Of a stretch of DNA of 64,000 nucleotides, positions 8,139-17,055 are shown piece by piece. The stretch lies in assembly GCA_002298125.1 (NCBI GenBank), contig DBMJ01000015.1:1-64000 (forward strand), written 5' to 3'. Source of the stretch: Clostridium sp. UBA701. Its GTDB lineage: Bacteria > Bacillota > Clostridia > Clostridiales > Clostridiaceae. The translations under genes and the position numbers were made by a program. The notes beneath the pieces are model-generated. The model saw only the letters and a list, made by a program, of their open reading frames with translations, was not told the DNA's origin and did no database searches. How positions within the stretch are numbered: position 1 is the stretch's first letter; each line of letters starts with the position of its first letter.

Positions 8139-8774
8139 TTATAACGAAGGGATTAAATATCTTACAATTATTGGACTTAGGTATGCTTCAAACAGTACTC
8201 CCACCAACATTACTGCAAACAAAGCTGTTATAGATAATGTATACTGAGTAATTTTAACACCAAGATTACTTGTCCATTTTTTATAAATGTTTTCCCTGAG
8301 TAAATTCAAGGAGAATTCCATAGATATAACAGAGGCTATTATTATACACGGAACATATATTAGGTTTTGTGGTAAAACAAGTAATAGGGAAAGTCCTAAT
8401 CCTTTTGCTCCAATAGTTTGAAGGAAAAAGTTCATGGTGAACCCAAGGGTAAAGCCTTTAATAACATTCATTATTAGAGATACAGGTATACCTACTATAG
8501 TCAAACCCAGAAACCAAATAGCAGCAATAAAAATCAAATTATTAATAATAGCTTCTTTTGCTACTATTAAATGCTTAACATCCCCTGCCTTAATATTGGT
8601 TAAAAATGAGTTTAAGTAACTAGTAAGTTCAGTCTTGTCCACTGTTTTCATATATGAAGTAGCATAAATGCCAAGCACAATACCAGTACATAGACAAAGT
8701 ACAGTAACAACATATAGCCAAAAATTTTTTTCAATTAAGTGTCCAAAGTTAATTGACGCTCTCCTATTAAACAT
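8139..8774 (-). CDS. spoIIM: Stage II sporulation protein M
   Basis: SpoIIM is a membrane protein of the mother-cell DMP complex (with SpoIID and SpoIIP) that drives septal peptidoglycan remodelling and engulfment. The 211-residue product has about five hydrophobic segments (around 15-35, 75-100, 105-125, 130-160, 185-205), the usual topology, and the family-like NVIKGFTLGF region. The ATG at 8772-8774 follows AAGGAGGAG. A SigE-like sequence lies upstream. It leads a probable spoIIM-small membrane gene-xerD unit. Confidence 0.93.
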   Translation of the reverse strand: MFNRRASINFGHLIEKNFWLYVVTVLCLCTGIVLGIYATSYMKTVDKTELTSYLNSFLTNIKAGDVKHLIVAKEAIINNLIFIAAIWFLGLTIVGIPVSLIMNVIKGFTLGFTMNFFLQTIGAKGLGLSLLLVLPQNLIYVPCIIIASVISMEFSLNLLRENIYKKWTSNLGVKITQYTLSITALFAVMLVGVLFEAYLSPIIVRYLIPSL

Positions 8775-8802
8775 ACCTTCTCCTCCTTATGTTTTATGTT
8801 AT

Positions 8803-8833
8803 ATTGTTATGATTAACATAAGAAGTTTATGAT
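8803..8833 (-). promoter_or_regulatory. Possible SigE promoter of spoIIM
   Basis: ATCATAAA (8826-8833), 14-bp spacer, CATAACAAT (8803-8811), resembling the mother-cell SigE consensus (ATA-rich -35, CATACAAT -10) with one inserted base in the -10. Expected from SigE control of spoIIM in Bacillus. Confidence 0.35.
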
Positions 8834-8894
8834 TCTAATTAATATAGGACTAATATTCAAATAATACCTGCCTTTTTTCGTTTACCTATTTATT

Positions 8895-8926
8895 ATTATA
8901 GCCCTTTCTTACGAAAGGGCTATAAT
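8895..8926 (-). terminator. Stem-loop after spo0A, likely terminator
   Basis: A perfect 14-bp inverted repeat (ATTATAGCCCTTTC and its complement) with loop TTAC abuts the spo0A stop codon. The minus-strand tail is not T-rich (AATAAATAGG), so termination efficiency is uncertain. Confidence 0.6.
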
Positions 8927-9739
8927 TTATGAAACTTTATTTTTTAATCTTAATTTGTCTGCAACCATAGCTATAAACTCTGAGTTTGTAGGCTTACCCT
9001 TATCATTATGTATAGTATAGCCAAACAATTTATTAATGGTATCTACTTGTCCCCTCGACCATGCTACCTCTATTGCATGTCTAATAGCACGTTCTACCCG
9101 GCTTGCTGTAGTATTATATTTCTTTGCTATGGAAGGATATAATTCTTTGGTAACTGCAGAAAGCAATTCTATGTCGTTAACTACCATGGTTATTGCCTCT
9201 CTAAGATACATATATCCTTTAATGTGTGCAGGAACCCCTATTTCATGAATTATGCTGGTAATTTCAGATTGGAGGTCCGCTGGTTCTGATTTTGGCATTC
9301 TACTATCAACATTGTCAATATTGGATAGAGTCTTTCGTGTATCATCGCTATAAATAGTATTGTTAAACATTTGTCTTATTCGCTTTGTGAACACATCCAT
9401 ATCAAAAGGCTTAACTACATAGTAGTCAGCACCTAAGGTTATTGCCCTCTGAGTAATTTTATCCTGTCCAACTGCAGAAAGAACAATAATTCTTGGCATA
9501 GGATCAATATTCATTGTGTTTAATTTTTCTAACACTCCTAGGCCATCTAAATGAGGCATAATAATATCTAGAACAACTAAATCTGGTTTTTTCTCTTGAA
9601 TTAGCTTTAATGCCTCTACTCCATCCTTTGCTACTCCGGTAACTATCATATCTCTTTGATTTAATAAATAATCATTTAAGATATTGCAAAACTCTTTGTT
9701 ATCATCTGCAATGACTACATTTATTTTGGACTCCTCCAT
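8927..9739 (-). CDS. spo0A: Sporulation master response regulator Spo0A
   Basis: Phosphorylated Spo0A starts sporulation and, in clostridia, also controls solvent, toxin or biofilm genes. The 270-residue protein has an N-terminal receiver with the acidic pocket Asp12-Asp13, phospho-acceptor Asp58 (VVLDIIMP) and the conserved Lys in VVKPFD, then the C-terminal Spo0A DNA-binding domain with the recognition helix region SRVERAIRHAIEVAW. In clostridia phosphate comes from orphan kinases; no kinase or spo0F-like gene is seen here. Upstream are a SigH-like promoter and a 0A box, suggesting autoregulation. The ATG follows GGGGAGAG. Confidence 0.98.
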   Translation of the reverse strand: MEESKINVVIADDNKEFCNILNDYLLNQRDMIVTGVAKDGVEALKLIQEKKPDLVVLDIIMPHLDGLGVLEKLNTMNIDPMPRIIVLSAVGQDKITQRAITLGADYYVVKPFDMDVFTKRIRQMFNNTIYSDDTRKTLSNIDNVDSRMPKSEPADLQSEITSIIHEIGVPAHIKGYMYLREAITMVVNDIELLSAVTKELYPSIAKKYNTTASRVERAIRHAIEVAWSRGQVDTINKLFGYTIHNDKGKPTNSEFIAMVADKLRLKNKVS

Positions 9740-9786
9740 AAAACACTCTCCCCTTTAAAATTTAATTCCATATCTTAACAATTTAC

Positions 9787-9813
9787 TAATTCGACAAAAG
9801 CATTATAATTCCT
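9787..9813 (-). promoter_or_regulatory. Predicted SigH promoter of spo0A
   Basis: AGGAATT (9807-9813) and CGAATTA (9787-9793), 13 bp apart, fit the SigH consensus (RNAGGAWWW and RNNGAATW). SigH control of spo0A is established in Bacillus and reported in clostridia. Confidence 0.6.
9790..9796 (-). promoter_or_regulatory. 0A box upstream of spo0A
   Basis: An exact TGTCGAA lies 51 bp before the spo0A start and overlaps the predicted SigH -10, the arrangement expected for Spo0A~P autoregulation. Confidence 0.6.
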
Positions 9814-9852
9814 TCTTATATGAAAAAAATATTTAAATATATCTAAATATAA

Positions 9853-9879
9853 AAAATGAGAGCTTTAAACTCTCATTTT
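9853..9879 (-). terminator. Terminator after spoIVB
   Basis: A 10-bp stem (AAAATGAGAG / CTCTCATTTT) with a 7-nt loop and a TTTTTTATATTT tail on the minus strand. The stem overlaps the first bases of the spoIVB stop codon. Confidence 0.85.
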
Positions 9880-11122
9880 AAGGGATTATATCTGCATCCT
9901 TTAGCATCCATTCAATATATATTCCATATCCTACATCAGGTTTGTTAATAAGAACATGAGTTACTGCTCCTATGAGCTTATCATCCTGAATAATTGGGCT
10001 TCCACTCATACCTTGAACAATTCCTCCTGTCTTATCTAATAATCTTGGATCTGTGATTCTAATAACCATACTTTTAGGCCCTGGGGAATCTTGCTCTAAC
10101 AATTTTTCTATTCTTATGCTGTATTTTTCAGGTTCATTACCATCTATAGTGGTGAGAATATAAGCTTCTCCCTCCTTTATTTCATTTCTAAGGCCAACTT
10201 TAAGAGGCTTATTATATCTATCATTTGTCAAAGCCGCACTGCTTTCACCAAAGATACCACATTCTGTGTTTTTAATTACATTTCCTAAGGTGTTTTGTTC
10301 ATTTACAAATATACCCTTCAGCTCTCCTGGTGTGCCTCTCACACCCTTTCTTACTGAAATTATTGAGGATGAAACTATTTCTCCTGAGCTTATTTTAATG
10401 ATATTATTCGTATCCATATCTGTTATCGGATGTCCTAATGCTGCAAATTTATTGGTAGTTTTATCATAAAATGTTAGGGTGCCAACACCGGCAGAGGAAT
10501 CTCTTACCCATAAACCAAGCTTGTAGTTTTGATCAATATTGCTTTTTGCTGGAATAATTTTAATTTGGTTTTGAGAATTTTTTCTTTCCAGTGTTACTAT
10601 TAATTCTTTTCCCTGAGAGTCATTTACTGCTCTAGCTAAATCCTCAGCAGAATTGATATTTCTATCATTTACCTTTAGTATATTGTCTCCAATTTCTACA
10701 CCACTTAGTGCTGCAGGACTTGTTGCTTTTCCTCTTTCCTCTTCAATATCTGCAAACCCAACTACTAAAACTCCTTTAGTTGCAAGCTTAACTCCTATGG
10801 GCTGACCACCTGGATACAGCTTAATTTCTTTTGGCACAACTTTGACATTTACAGTTTTAACAGGAAGCACACCTAGGAAAGAAACATTAATTTTTTTGTT
10901 TTGTTCATTATTAGACAATAGGTTAGAAACTTTTACACTATCACCATTTTTCACAGGGGAGTTCTGATTTAGAAGCTTTATAAAATATCCACTTTTGGGT
11001 TGGGAATCTTCCCTTAAAAATAAGATGTTAGGAATATTTTGAACTTGATAGTATATACTAAATATAAACAGGATTATAGGAGTAATGGCATAAGCTATAA
11101 TTTTAACATATTTATTTTTCAT
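9878..11122 (-). CDS. spoIVB: SpoIVB serine protease (sporulation signalling)
   Basis: SpoIVB is made in the forespore, crosses the inner membrane and cleaves SpoIVFA, which releases pro-SigK processing in the mother cell. The 414-residue protein has an N-terminal membrane anchor (about 8-26), a PDZ domain (about 105-185, with GVLVVGFADIE and GVEIGDNILKVN) and an S55 peptidase domain with His231 in ALGHPITDMD and the catalytic Ser in GMSGSPI (373-375). It is next to spo0A, as in Bacillus. The ATG follows ACAGGAGGTAAAAGC. No clear SigF or SigG site was recognised upstream. Confidence 0.96.
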   Translation of the reverse strand: MKNKYVKIIAYAITPIILFIFSIYYQVQNIPNILFLREDSQPKSGYFIKLLNQNSPVKNGDSVKVSNLLSNNEQNKKINVSFLGVLPVKTVNVKVVPKEIKLYPGGQPIGVKLATKGVLVVGFADIEEERGKATSPAALSGVEIGDNILKVNDRNINSAEDLARAVNDSQGKELIVTLERKNSQNQIKIIPAKSNIDQNYKLGLWVRDSSAGVGTLTFYDKTTNKFAALGHPITDMDTNNIIKISSGEIVSSSIISVRKGVRGTPGELKGIFVNEQNTLGNVIKNTECGIFGESSAALTNDRYNKPLKVGLRNEIKEGEAYILTTIDGNEPEKYSIRIEKLLEQDSPGPKSMVIRITDPRLLDKTGGIVQGMSGSPIIQDDKLIGAVTHVLINKPDVGYGIYIEWMLKDADIIP

Positions 11123-11259
11123 GCTTTTACCTCCTGTGTATACTAAGTTTTATACTTTTAAGTTGCCCCATGATGTTTTTTATTATTCTATAATACTATT
11201 GCATTAAAGCTTAAGCATTAACACTATTTTAAATAATTACTAATGTATTTTTTAAAAAT

Positions 11260-11290
11260 AAAAACACACAACCCTAGTTTGTGTGTTTTT
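11260..11290 (-). terminator. Terminator after recN operon
   Basis: A perfect 12-bp stem (AAAAACACACAA / TTGTGTGTTTTT) with a 7-nt loop and further T residues on the minus strand. It overlaps the recN stop codon and ends the nusB-recN operon. Confidence 0.85.
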
Positions 11291-13001
11291 ATGAGATATT
11301 ATACCTACTTAATAGCTCTTTTTTTCTAGTTTGTGCAAGACTTACATATTCTTCGGCATGACGCTTAGTCAATGGTGTTATATTTGAACCGCCAATCATC
11401 TTTGCTACTTCCTCTTTTTTATTTTCAGTATCAAGAATATATATTTTAGTAAAGGTTTTATTTTCTGAGATAACCTTTTCTACCCTATAGTGGTGATCTG
11501 ACATAGCTGCTATTTGAGGCAGGTGTGTAACCGTAAAAACCTGATGCTTATTTGATAATAAAAACATCTTTTCTGCCACACTTTGGGCTACCTTGCCGCT
11601 AATTCCCGTATCTATTTCATCAAATATAACAGAAGAGGTTTTATCTTCATTCATAAAAACCGACTTTAATGCTAGCATTATTCTAGAGAGTTCTCCTCCA
11701 GACGCAATTTTACTTAGTGGTCGAGTTGGTTCACCAGGATTTGGCGATATTAGGAAAGCAACCTCATCTTTTCCATTTTCTTTAAAAAAATTAACCCTAT
11801 TAATCTGAATTTCAAATACACATTTCTCCAGTCCCACATACTTTAACTCAGCTTCAATTGCTTCTTTTAATTTTTTTGCATATTTTTTTCTTTTTTCACT
11901 TAAGGTCAGGCTTATTGCTTCTAAATTCTCTTCTATTTTCTTCTTCTTCTGATTAAGTATTTCTATATTTTCTTCATAATTAATGAGCTTATTTAACTGC
12001 TCTTCAAGCTTTAACTTGTACTGAAGTATCTCGCTTATACTACCACCATATTTCTTTTTGGCTAAGCTAATCTGATACAATCTTGAATTTATCTCATCTA
12101 ATCTGTTTGCATCATACACTACACTTTCATCAATTCGTCTAATTTCATCAATATCCTCAGTTATAGAATAATAAGCTGTTTCAAAGGATTCTACTATACC
12201 CTTTATATTATTATGAGCATTTTCTATAGAACGAAGCTCTTTAATCACTATATTTAAGGCTTTTTCTATGGAGGTTTGACTTTCAGTACCCTCATAGAGA
12301 ATATTATAGCATTCTCGAAGCACCATGTTTATTTTCTCCGCATTTGATAGAATGGAGAACTCATCTTGAAGCTCTTTTTCCTCGTTAATTTTCAATTTCA
12401 ATTTATTTATATCTTCAATTTGAAATTTCACAAAATCAACAGTGGTATCCTTTGCACTGTGTTGCTTTATATGCTCTTCTATGGATGCTTCTAATTCCTT
12501 TAGTTCTTTAAAGCTTGTTAAATACAATAACTTTTCATCCTTAAGCTCTTTGCTGCAAAAATAATCTAGATATTCTATATGGGTTGAATTATCTAAAAGT
12601 TTTTGGTTTTCATGCTGTCCATGAACATCTAGTAAGGTTTCACTAATATACTTCAAATTGTTTAATAAGACAGTTTTGTCATTGATTTTTGCAACACTTT
12701 TCCCTGAACTTAATGTTTCCCTGCTTAAAATAAGTATGTCATCGTAATCCATCTCTAATTCCTTAAGCCTAAGTTCAGTAGACGGGTTATCTATTGAGAA
12801 AAGTGCTTCAACATAAGTTTTATCTTCACCAGTTCTAATAATATCCTTATTGAATTTTGCACCTAAAACATAGTTTATGGCATCAATAATAATAGATTTT
12901 CCAGCCCCAGTCTCACCAGTAAGTACATTAAAGCCTCTATCAAAGGAAATAGACAACTTTTCTATTAGGGCAAAGTTTTTAATATTTAATTGAAGAAGCA
13001 T
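11289..13001 (-). CDS. recN: DNA repair protein RecN
   Basis: RecN is an SMC-like ATPase recruited early to double-strand breaks, where it tethers ends for RecA-dependent repair. The 570-residue product has Walker A GETGAGKS (29-36), a long central coiled-coil (about 150-370), the ABC signature ASGGELSR and Walker B VIFDEIDTG. It begins 16 bp after argR with GAAGGAGG before the ATG. The argR-recN link is common in Firmicutes. No LexA (SOS) box was noticed upstream. Confidence 0.97.
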   Translation of the reverse strand: MLLQLNIKNFALIEKLSISFDRGFNVLTGETGAGKSIIIDAINYVLGAKFNKDIIRTGEDKTYVEALFSIDNPSTELRLKELEMDYDDILILSRETLSSGKSVAKINDKTVLLNNLKYISETLLDVHGQHENQKLLDNSTHIEYLDYFCSKELKDEKLLYLTSFKELKELEASIEEHIKQHSAKDTTVDFVKFQIEDINKLKLKINEEKELQDEFSILSNAEKINMVLRECYNILYEGTESQTSIEKALNIVIKELRSIENAHNNIKGIVESFETAYYSITEDIDEIRRIDESVVYDANRLDEINSRLYQISLAKKKYGGSISEILQYKLKLEEQLNKLINYEENIEILNQKKKKIEENLEAISLTLSEKRKKYAKKLKEAIEAELKYVGLEKCVFEIQINRVNFFKENGKDEVAFLISPNPGEPTRPLSKIASGGELSRIMLALKSVFMNEDKTSSVIFDEIDTGISGKVAQSVAEKMFLLSNKHQVFTVTHLPQIAAMSDHHYRVEKVISENKTFTKIYILDTENKKEEVAKMIGGSNITPLTKRHAEEYVSLAQTRKKELLSRYNIS

Positions 13002-13017
13002 GGATTACCTCCTTCTA

Positions 13018-13467
13018 TTACTCAATCATTCTTTCTATCTTTTGTGCTAAATCCTGTGCCATAGTGCTGGTCCTAGCCATAATAAATATAGTATTATCTC
13101 CAGCAATTGTACCAGCTACTCCTTCTAAATTCAGTGAGTCCAGTGCTTCAGTTGCTGCAGAAGCTGAACCTGAGAGAGTCTTTACTACTACGAAATTCTG
13201 AACGCATTCTACAGAAATTAAAGTATGAGATATTATGTCCAGCAGCTTATTTGACATAGGTTTATTGCTTTGTAATAGAGATACATACTTGTATCTTCCA
13301 TCATTATTCATTGTCTTAACGAGCTTTAATTCCTTGATGTCTCTTGAAATAGTGGCTTGAGTTACTTCTATCCCTCTTTTTTTAAGCTCTTCTATTAATT
13401 CTTCTTGAGTCTCAATTACTAGTGAGTTGATAAGTTCCAGTATTATTGAATGCCTGTGTATTTTCAT
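13018..13467 (-). CDS. argR: Arginine repressor ArgR
   Basis: A hexameric transcription factor that senses L-arginine and controls arginine biosynthesis and catabolism. The 149-residue protein has the N-terminal winged helix with TQATISRDIKELKL (about 36-49) and the C-terminal oligomerisation/arginine-binding domain with GVAGTIAGDNTIFI. It lies between nadK and recN in the operon and follows a GGGGGG ribosome-binding site. Because the window also encodes ornithine fermentation, ArgR may influence arginine/ornithine flux, but I see no obvious ARG box at the ornithine promoter. Confidence 0.95.
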   Translation of the reverse strand: MKIHRHSIILELINSLVIETQEELIEELKKRGIEVTQATISRDIKELKLVKTMNNDGRYKYVSLLQSNKPMSNKLLDIISHTLISVECVQNFVVVKTLSGSASAATEALDSLNLEGVAGTIAGDNTIFIMARTSTMAQDLAQKIERMIE

Positions 13468-13480
13468 ATAACCCCCCCTT

Positions 13481-14320
13481 TTATAACCCTTTTGTCTGAA
13501 GCAGAATTTTCTCCTTCAAAATTTCGAAATAATTATTTTCATGTATTTTAATAAGCTTGCACTTATTTGGTGCCTTTGTGATTTTTAAACTTTTTGTTTC
13601 ATTTAATTCAATAAATTCTTGGCCGTCAATAGTTAAAAATACTCTCTCACGATTTTTCTCTATTTCAATTGAAATTACACTATTACTAGCAAGTACAGTA
13701 GTCCTAATATCTAAAGCATGTGGACATATGGGAGTAATGGTGATTAAGTCTAATGTTGGATATATTATAGGTCCTCCAGCAGACAAGGAATAAGCAGTGG
13801 ACCCTGTAGGTGTTGAGGTAATTATTCCATCTGCACTAAAGGAGGTGTAGTGTACTGAATCAATAAATATATTATATTTAACAATTCTAGAAATAGCACC
13901 CTTAGACAATACCAAATCATTTAAAGCTACAAAATTTCTAATATGTCCATCATACAGCATTTCGCATTGAAGCATCATTCTTTCCTCAATAGAGTATTGC
14001 CCAAGAATTAGGTTGTCTAAAGCCTCACTAAATTCTTGACTTTCTACCTGAGTTAAAAATCCCAGATGTCCAAAGTTTACTCCCAAAATAGGAACTTGAG
14101 AATTGTAAGTTTCCCTTGCTGTGCTTAAAATTGTGCCATCACCACCAAGAGAAACTATTAAATCCAAGTCGTTACTATTGTAATCCCCTAAGCCTTTTGC
14201 ATCCTTAAAAACCAATAAATTGCACCCGTAAAATTTATTGTAAAGGGTACTTGAAATCTCCTTTAAGACTTTCCCTTGAGGATCTTTACTAGAGTTTATA
14301 TTAACAGCTATATTCTTCAT
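13481..14320 (-). CDS. nadK: NAD kinase
   Basis: Phosphorylates NAD to NADP using ATP or polyphosphate. The 279-residue protein has the signature GGDGT (59-63) and the NADK motif DGIITSTPTGSTAYSLSAGGP. I use the ATG at 14318-14320 because GGAGG precedes it; an in-frame ATG at 14350 would overlap tlyA and has no ribosome-binding site. It is placed between tlyA and argR, the usual Firmicute order. Confidence 0.96.
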   Translation of the reverse strand: MKNIAVNINSSKDPQGKVLKEISSTLYNKFYGCNLLVFKDAKGLGDYNSNDLDLIVSLGGDGTILSTARETYNSQVPILGVNFGHLGFLTQVESQEFSEALDNLILGQYSIEERMMLQCEMLYDGHIRNFVALNDLVLSKGAISRIVKYNIFIDSVHYTSFSADGIITSTPTGSTAYSLSAGGPIIYPTLDLITITPICPHALDIRTTVLASNSVISIEIEKNRERVFLTIDGQEFIELNETKSLKITKAPNKCKLIKIHENNYFEILKEKILLQTKGL

Positions 14321-14342
14321 GCTATCCTCCGATCTATTAGCC

Positions 14343-15161
14343 TTAACCATCTATTAAATCTTTATGTGAATTATTTACAACTTCATCTACTTTTGACTCA
14401 GTAAAATCTGTTTGTATAGCTATATCCTTAGATAGGTATATTAGGTACTCAATATTGCCTTCAGGGCCTTTTATAGGAGAATAATCAAGATTGATTATTT
14501 TCAGGTTTAAACTTTTTACCATTGAGCATATTCCATATATTACTTCCCTATGAGTAGATGCTTCTCGAACGACTCCTTTTTTCCCAACTTTATCTCTGCC
14601 AGCTTCAAACTGTGGCTTAATTAGAGCAACTATTTCTCCATTGTCCTTTATAAGTGGAATAATAGCTGGGATTACCTTACTAAGCGATATAAAAGATACA
14701 TCTATAGAAGAAAAGTCAGCCTGCTCCTTCAAATCATCTATACTAACATATCTGATGTTTGTTCTTTCCATACATACAACTCTAGGATCCGTTCTTAGTT
14801 TCCAGGCAAATTGTCCATATCCAACATCTATGGCATAGACCTTTCTTGCACCGTTTTGCAGCATACAATCTGTGAAACCTCCAGTTGAAGCTCCAATATC
14901 AAGACATGTTTTACCATCTAAGTTTAAATTAAAACTTTTTATTGCTTTTTCAAGCTTATAGCCACCTCTGCTTACGTAAGGCATTTCCTCTCCCTTAAAA
15001 TAAATTTCTGATGAAATTTTGACTTTCTCACCACATTTATCTATTTTAATACCATCTACATAAATACTGCCAGCCATAATGTATGCTTTTGCTTTTTCCC
15101 TTGATGGAAATAGGCCTCTTTCTACAAGTAAAATATCCAATCTTTCCTTTGGTTCTGTCAT
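14343..15161 (-). CDS. tlyA: TlyA-family rRNA methyltransferase (hemolysin A homologue)
   Basis: A 272-residue protein with an N-terminal S4 RNA-binding domain (about 6-66) and a FtsJ-like SAM methyltransferase domain (CLDIGASTGGFTD near 87-99, then AIDVGYGQ). TlyA of Mycobacterium 2'-O-methylates 16S and 23S rRNA; the same reaction here is inference. It starts 11 bp after dxs with TAAAGGAGAAGCCT and its stop is 22 bp before the nadK start. The name hemolysin is historical. Confidence 0.9.
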   Translation of the reverse strand: MTEPKERLDILLVERGLFPSREKAKAYIMAGSIYVDGIKIDKCGEKVKISSEIYFKGEEMPYVSRGGYKLEKAIKSFNLNLDGKTCLDIGASTGGFTDCMLQNGARKVYAIDVGYGQFAWKLRTDPRVVCMERTNIRYVSIDDLKEQADFSSIDVSFISLSKVIPAIIPLIKDNGEIVALIKPQFEAGRDKVGKKGVVREASTHREVIYGICSMVKSLNLKIINLDYSPIKGPEGNIEYLIYLSKDIAIQTDFTESKVDEVVNNSHKDLIDG

Positions 15162-15172
15162 AGGCTTCTCCT

Positions 15173-17047
15173 TTATAGTATCTTTAATATTTGATCAATA
15201 ATTCCTTGAGGATCCATCTTATATAATTTATAGAGAATATCTACACTTCCATGAGTTACGAATTCATCTTTAAAACCTATATTTAAAACGGCAGTTTTAT
15301 TAGTAGAATGGGAAACATTTATATATTCAAGTATTAAACTTCCAAGACCTCCATGTAAAACGTTGTCCTCTAATGTAACAATTTTATAATTTTGCTTCAC
15401 TAAGAAATCTATCATTTTCTTATCAATAGGCTTGATAAAGGTTGCACTAACAACCATAGGATCATACCCCATGGCTACTAGCTTTTCTTTAGCTAACATA
15501 GCTTGTTGTACCATTTTCCCTGCTGCAATCAATGCAATTTCAGAGCCCTTTGAAACAACTTCAAAGCTTCCAAGGTCTATTTCTTTCCTAGGAAGCAATT
15601 TAACCTTAGAGTTATCTCCTCCTCTTGGATATCTTAATGCAACCGGGAAATTTTGATTAACTGCCCATCTCAACAAAAACCTTAATTCTTCAAGACATTT
15701 TGGAGAAACTATGGTCATATTAGGTATATGTGTAAGATAGGAAAGGTCAAATATACCCTGATGCGTTTCACCATCTTCTCCGACTATACCAGCTCTATCA
15801 ATGGCAAAAATTACAGGCAGTTTTTGTATAGAAACATCGTGAAGTATCTGATCATATGCTCTTTGTAAAAAAGTAGAGTACACTGCAAAAACAGGCTTAA
15901 GTCCTTCTTTAGCCATACCTGCAGCTAGGGTTACTGCGTGCTGCTCTGCGATACCTACATCAAAAAATCTTTGGGGGAACTGTTCTGCAAACTTGCTAAG
16001 TCCAGTACCATCACGCATTGCTGCTGTAATTGCCACCAAATTTAAATTATCCTTGGCTAGGGAGAGCATCTCATCTCCAAACACAGTTGAATATGAAGTT
16101 CCTGAATTGAAACAAAGCTCGCCACTATCACAATCAAAGGGGCCAATGCCATGGAATTTATCAGGATTATTTTCGGCATAATTATAACCTTTTCCTTTTT
16201 TTGTTATTACGTGTATAATAACGGGCTCCTTTATTTTTTTTGCCATAGTTAGAACCTTGCTGAGTTCTTTTATGTTATGTCCATCAATTGGACCAAAATA
16301 CCTGATGCCCATATCCTCAAATAACATACCTGGTACTATCAATTGTTTTATACTGTCTTTAATCCTCTCAATAGAATTAGTTACACCCTTTCCTATGCTT
16401 GGTATTTTACTTACAGTACTATTAAATTCCTCTCTAAATCTTGTATATTTAGGGTCTATTCGAAGCTTACTAAGATATGTAGACAAACCGCCTACATTCT
16501 TACCTATGGACATTTGATTATCATTTAGTATTACTATGAGCTTTGTCTTCCTGTAGCCTGCATCATTTAGAGCTTCTAGTGCCATTCCCCCAGTAAGAGC
16601 TCCGTCTCCTATTACTGCAATGACCTCGTGGTCTCTATTAGTAAGGTCTCTGGCTCTTGCCATGCCTAGGGCTGCAGAAATCGAAGTACTGCTGTGACCA
16701 GTTTCAAACATATCATATATGCTCTCTTCACGCTTTGGAAAACCACTTATACCACCAAATTTTCTTAGGGTTTCAAATTTTTCTTTTCTTCCTGTGAGAA
16801 TTTTATGCACATATGCTTGGTGCCCTACATCCCATATTAATTTATCCTGACTAAAGTCAAAGACGTTATAAAGGCTTATGGTTAGCTCTACTACACCAAG
16901 ATTTGATGCAAGGTGACCTCCTGTCTTAGATACTTTATCTATGAGAAATTCCCTTATATCTGATGCTAGAATATCAAGCTCTTTTAAATTCAACTCTTTT
17001 ATTTCATTAAAATCATTTAAATTATTTAGTATATTATTCATTTTCAT
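15173..17047 (-). CDS. dxs: 1-deoxy-D-xylulose-5-phosphate synthase
   Basis: First enzyme of the MEP isoprenoid pathway: pyruvate plus glyceraldehyde-3-phosphate to DXP, using thiamine diphosphate. The 624-residue length is normal. It shows GHQAYVHKILTGR, the ThDP motif GDGALTGGMALEALN (about 148-162), HVITKKGKGY and the catalytic-Glu segment DVGIAEQHAVT. It follows ispA after 8 bp, so prenyl chain making and precursor supply are co-transcribed. AGAAGG suits the first ATG; a second ATG two codons in is possible. Confidence 0.97.
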   Translation of the reverse strand: MKMNNILNNLNDFNEIKELNLKELDILASDIREFLIDKVSKTGGHLASNLGVVELTISLYNVFDFSQDKLIWDVGHQAYVHKILTGRKEKFETLRKFGGISGFPKREESIYDMFETGHSSTSISAALGMARARDLTNRDHEVIAVIGDGALTGGMALEALNDAGYRKTKLIVILNDNQMSIGKNVGGLSTYLSKLRIDPKYTRFREEFNSTVSKIPSIGKGVTNSIERIKDSIKQLIVPGMLFEDMGIRYFGPIDGHNIKELSKVLTMAKKIKEPVIIHVITKKGKGYNYAENNPDKFHGIGPFDCDSGELCFNSGTSYSTVFGDEMLSLAKDNLNLVAITAAMRDGTGLSKFAEQFPQRFFDVGIAEQHAVTLAAGMAKEGLKPVFAVYSTFLQRAYDQILHDVSIQKLPVIFAIDRAGIVGEDGETHQGIFDLSYLTHIPNMTIVSPKCLEELRFLLRWAVNQNFPVALRYPRGGDNSKVKLLPRKEIDLGSFEVVSKGSEIALIAAGKMVQQAMLAKEKLVAMGYDPMVVSATFIKPIDKKMIDFLVKQNYKIVTLEDNVLHGGLGSLILEYINVSHSTNKTAVLNIGFKDEFVTHGSVDILYKLYKMDPQGIIDQILKIL

Positions 17048-17055
17048 CTATCCTT

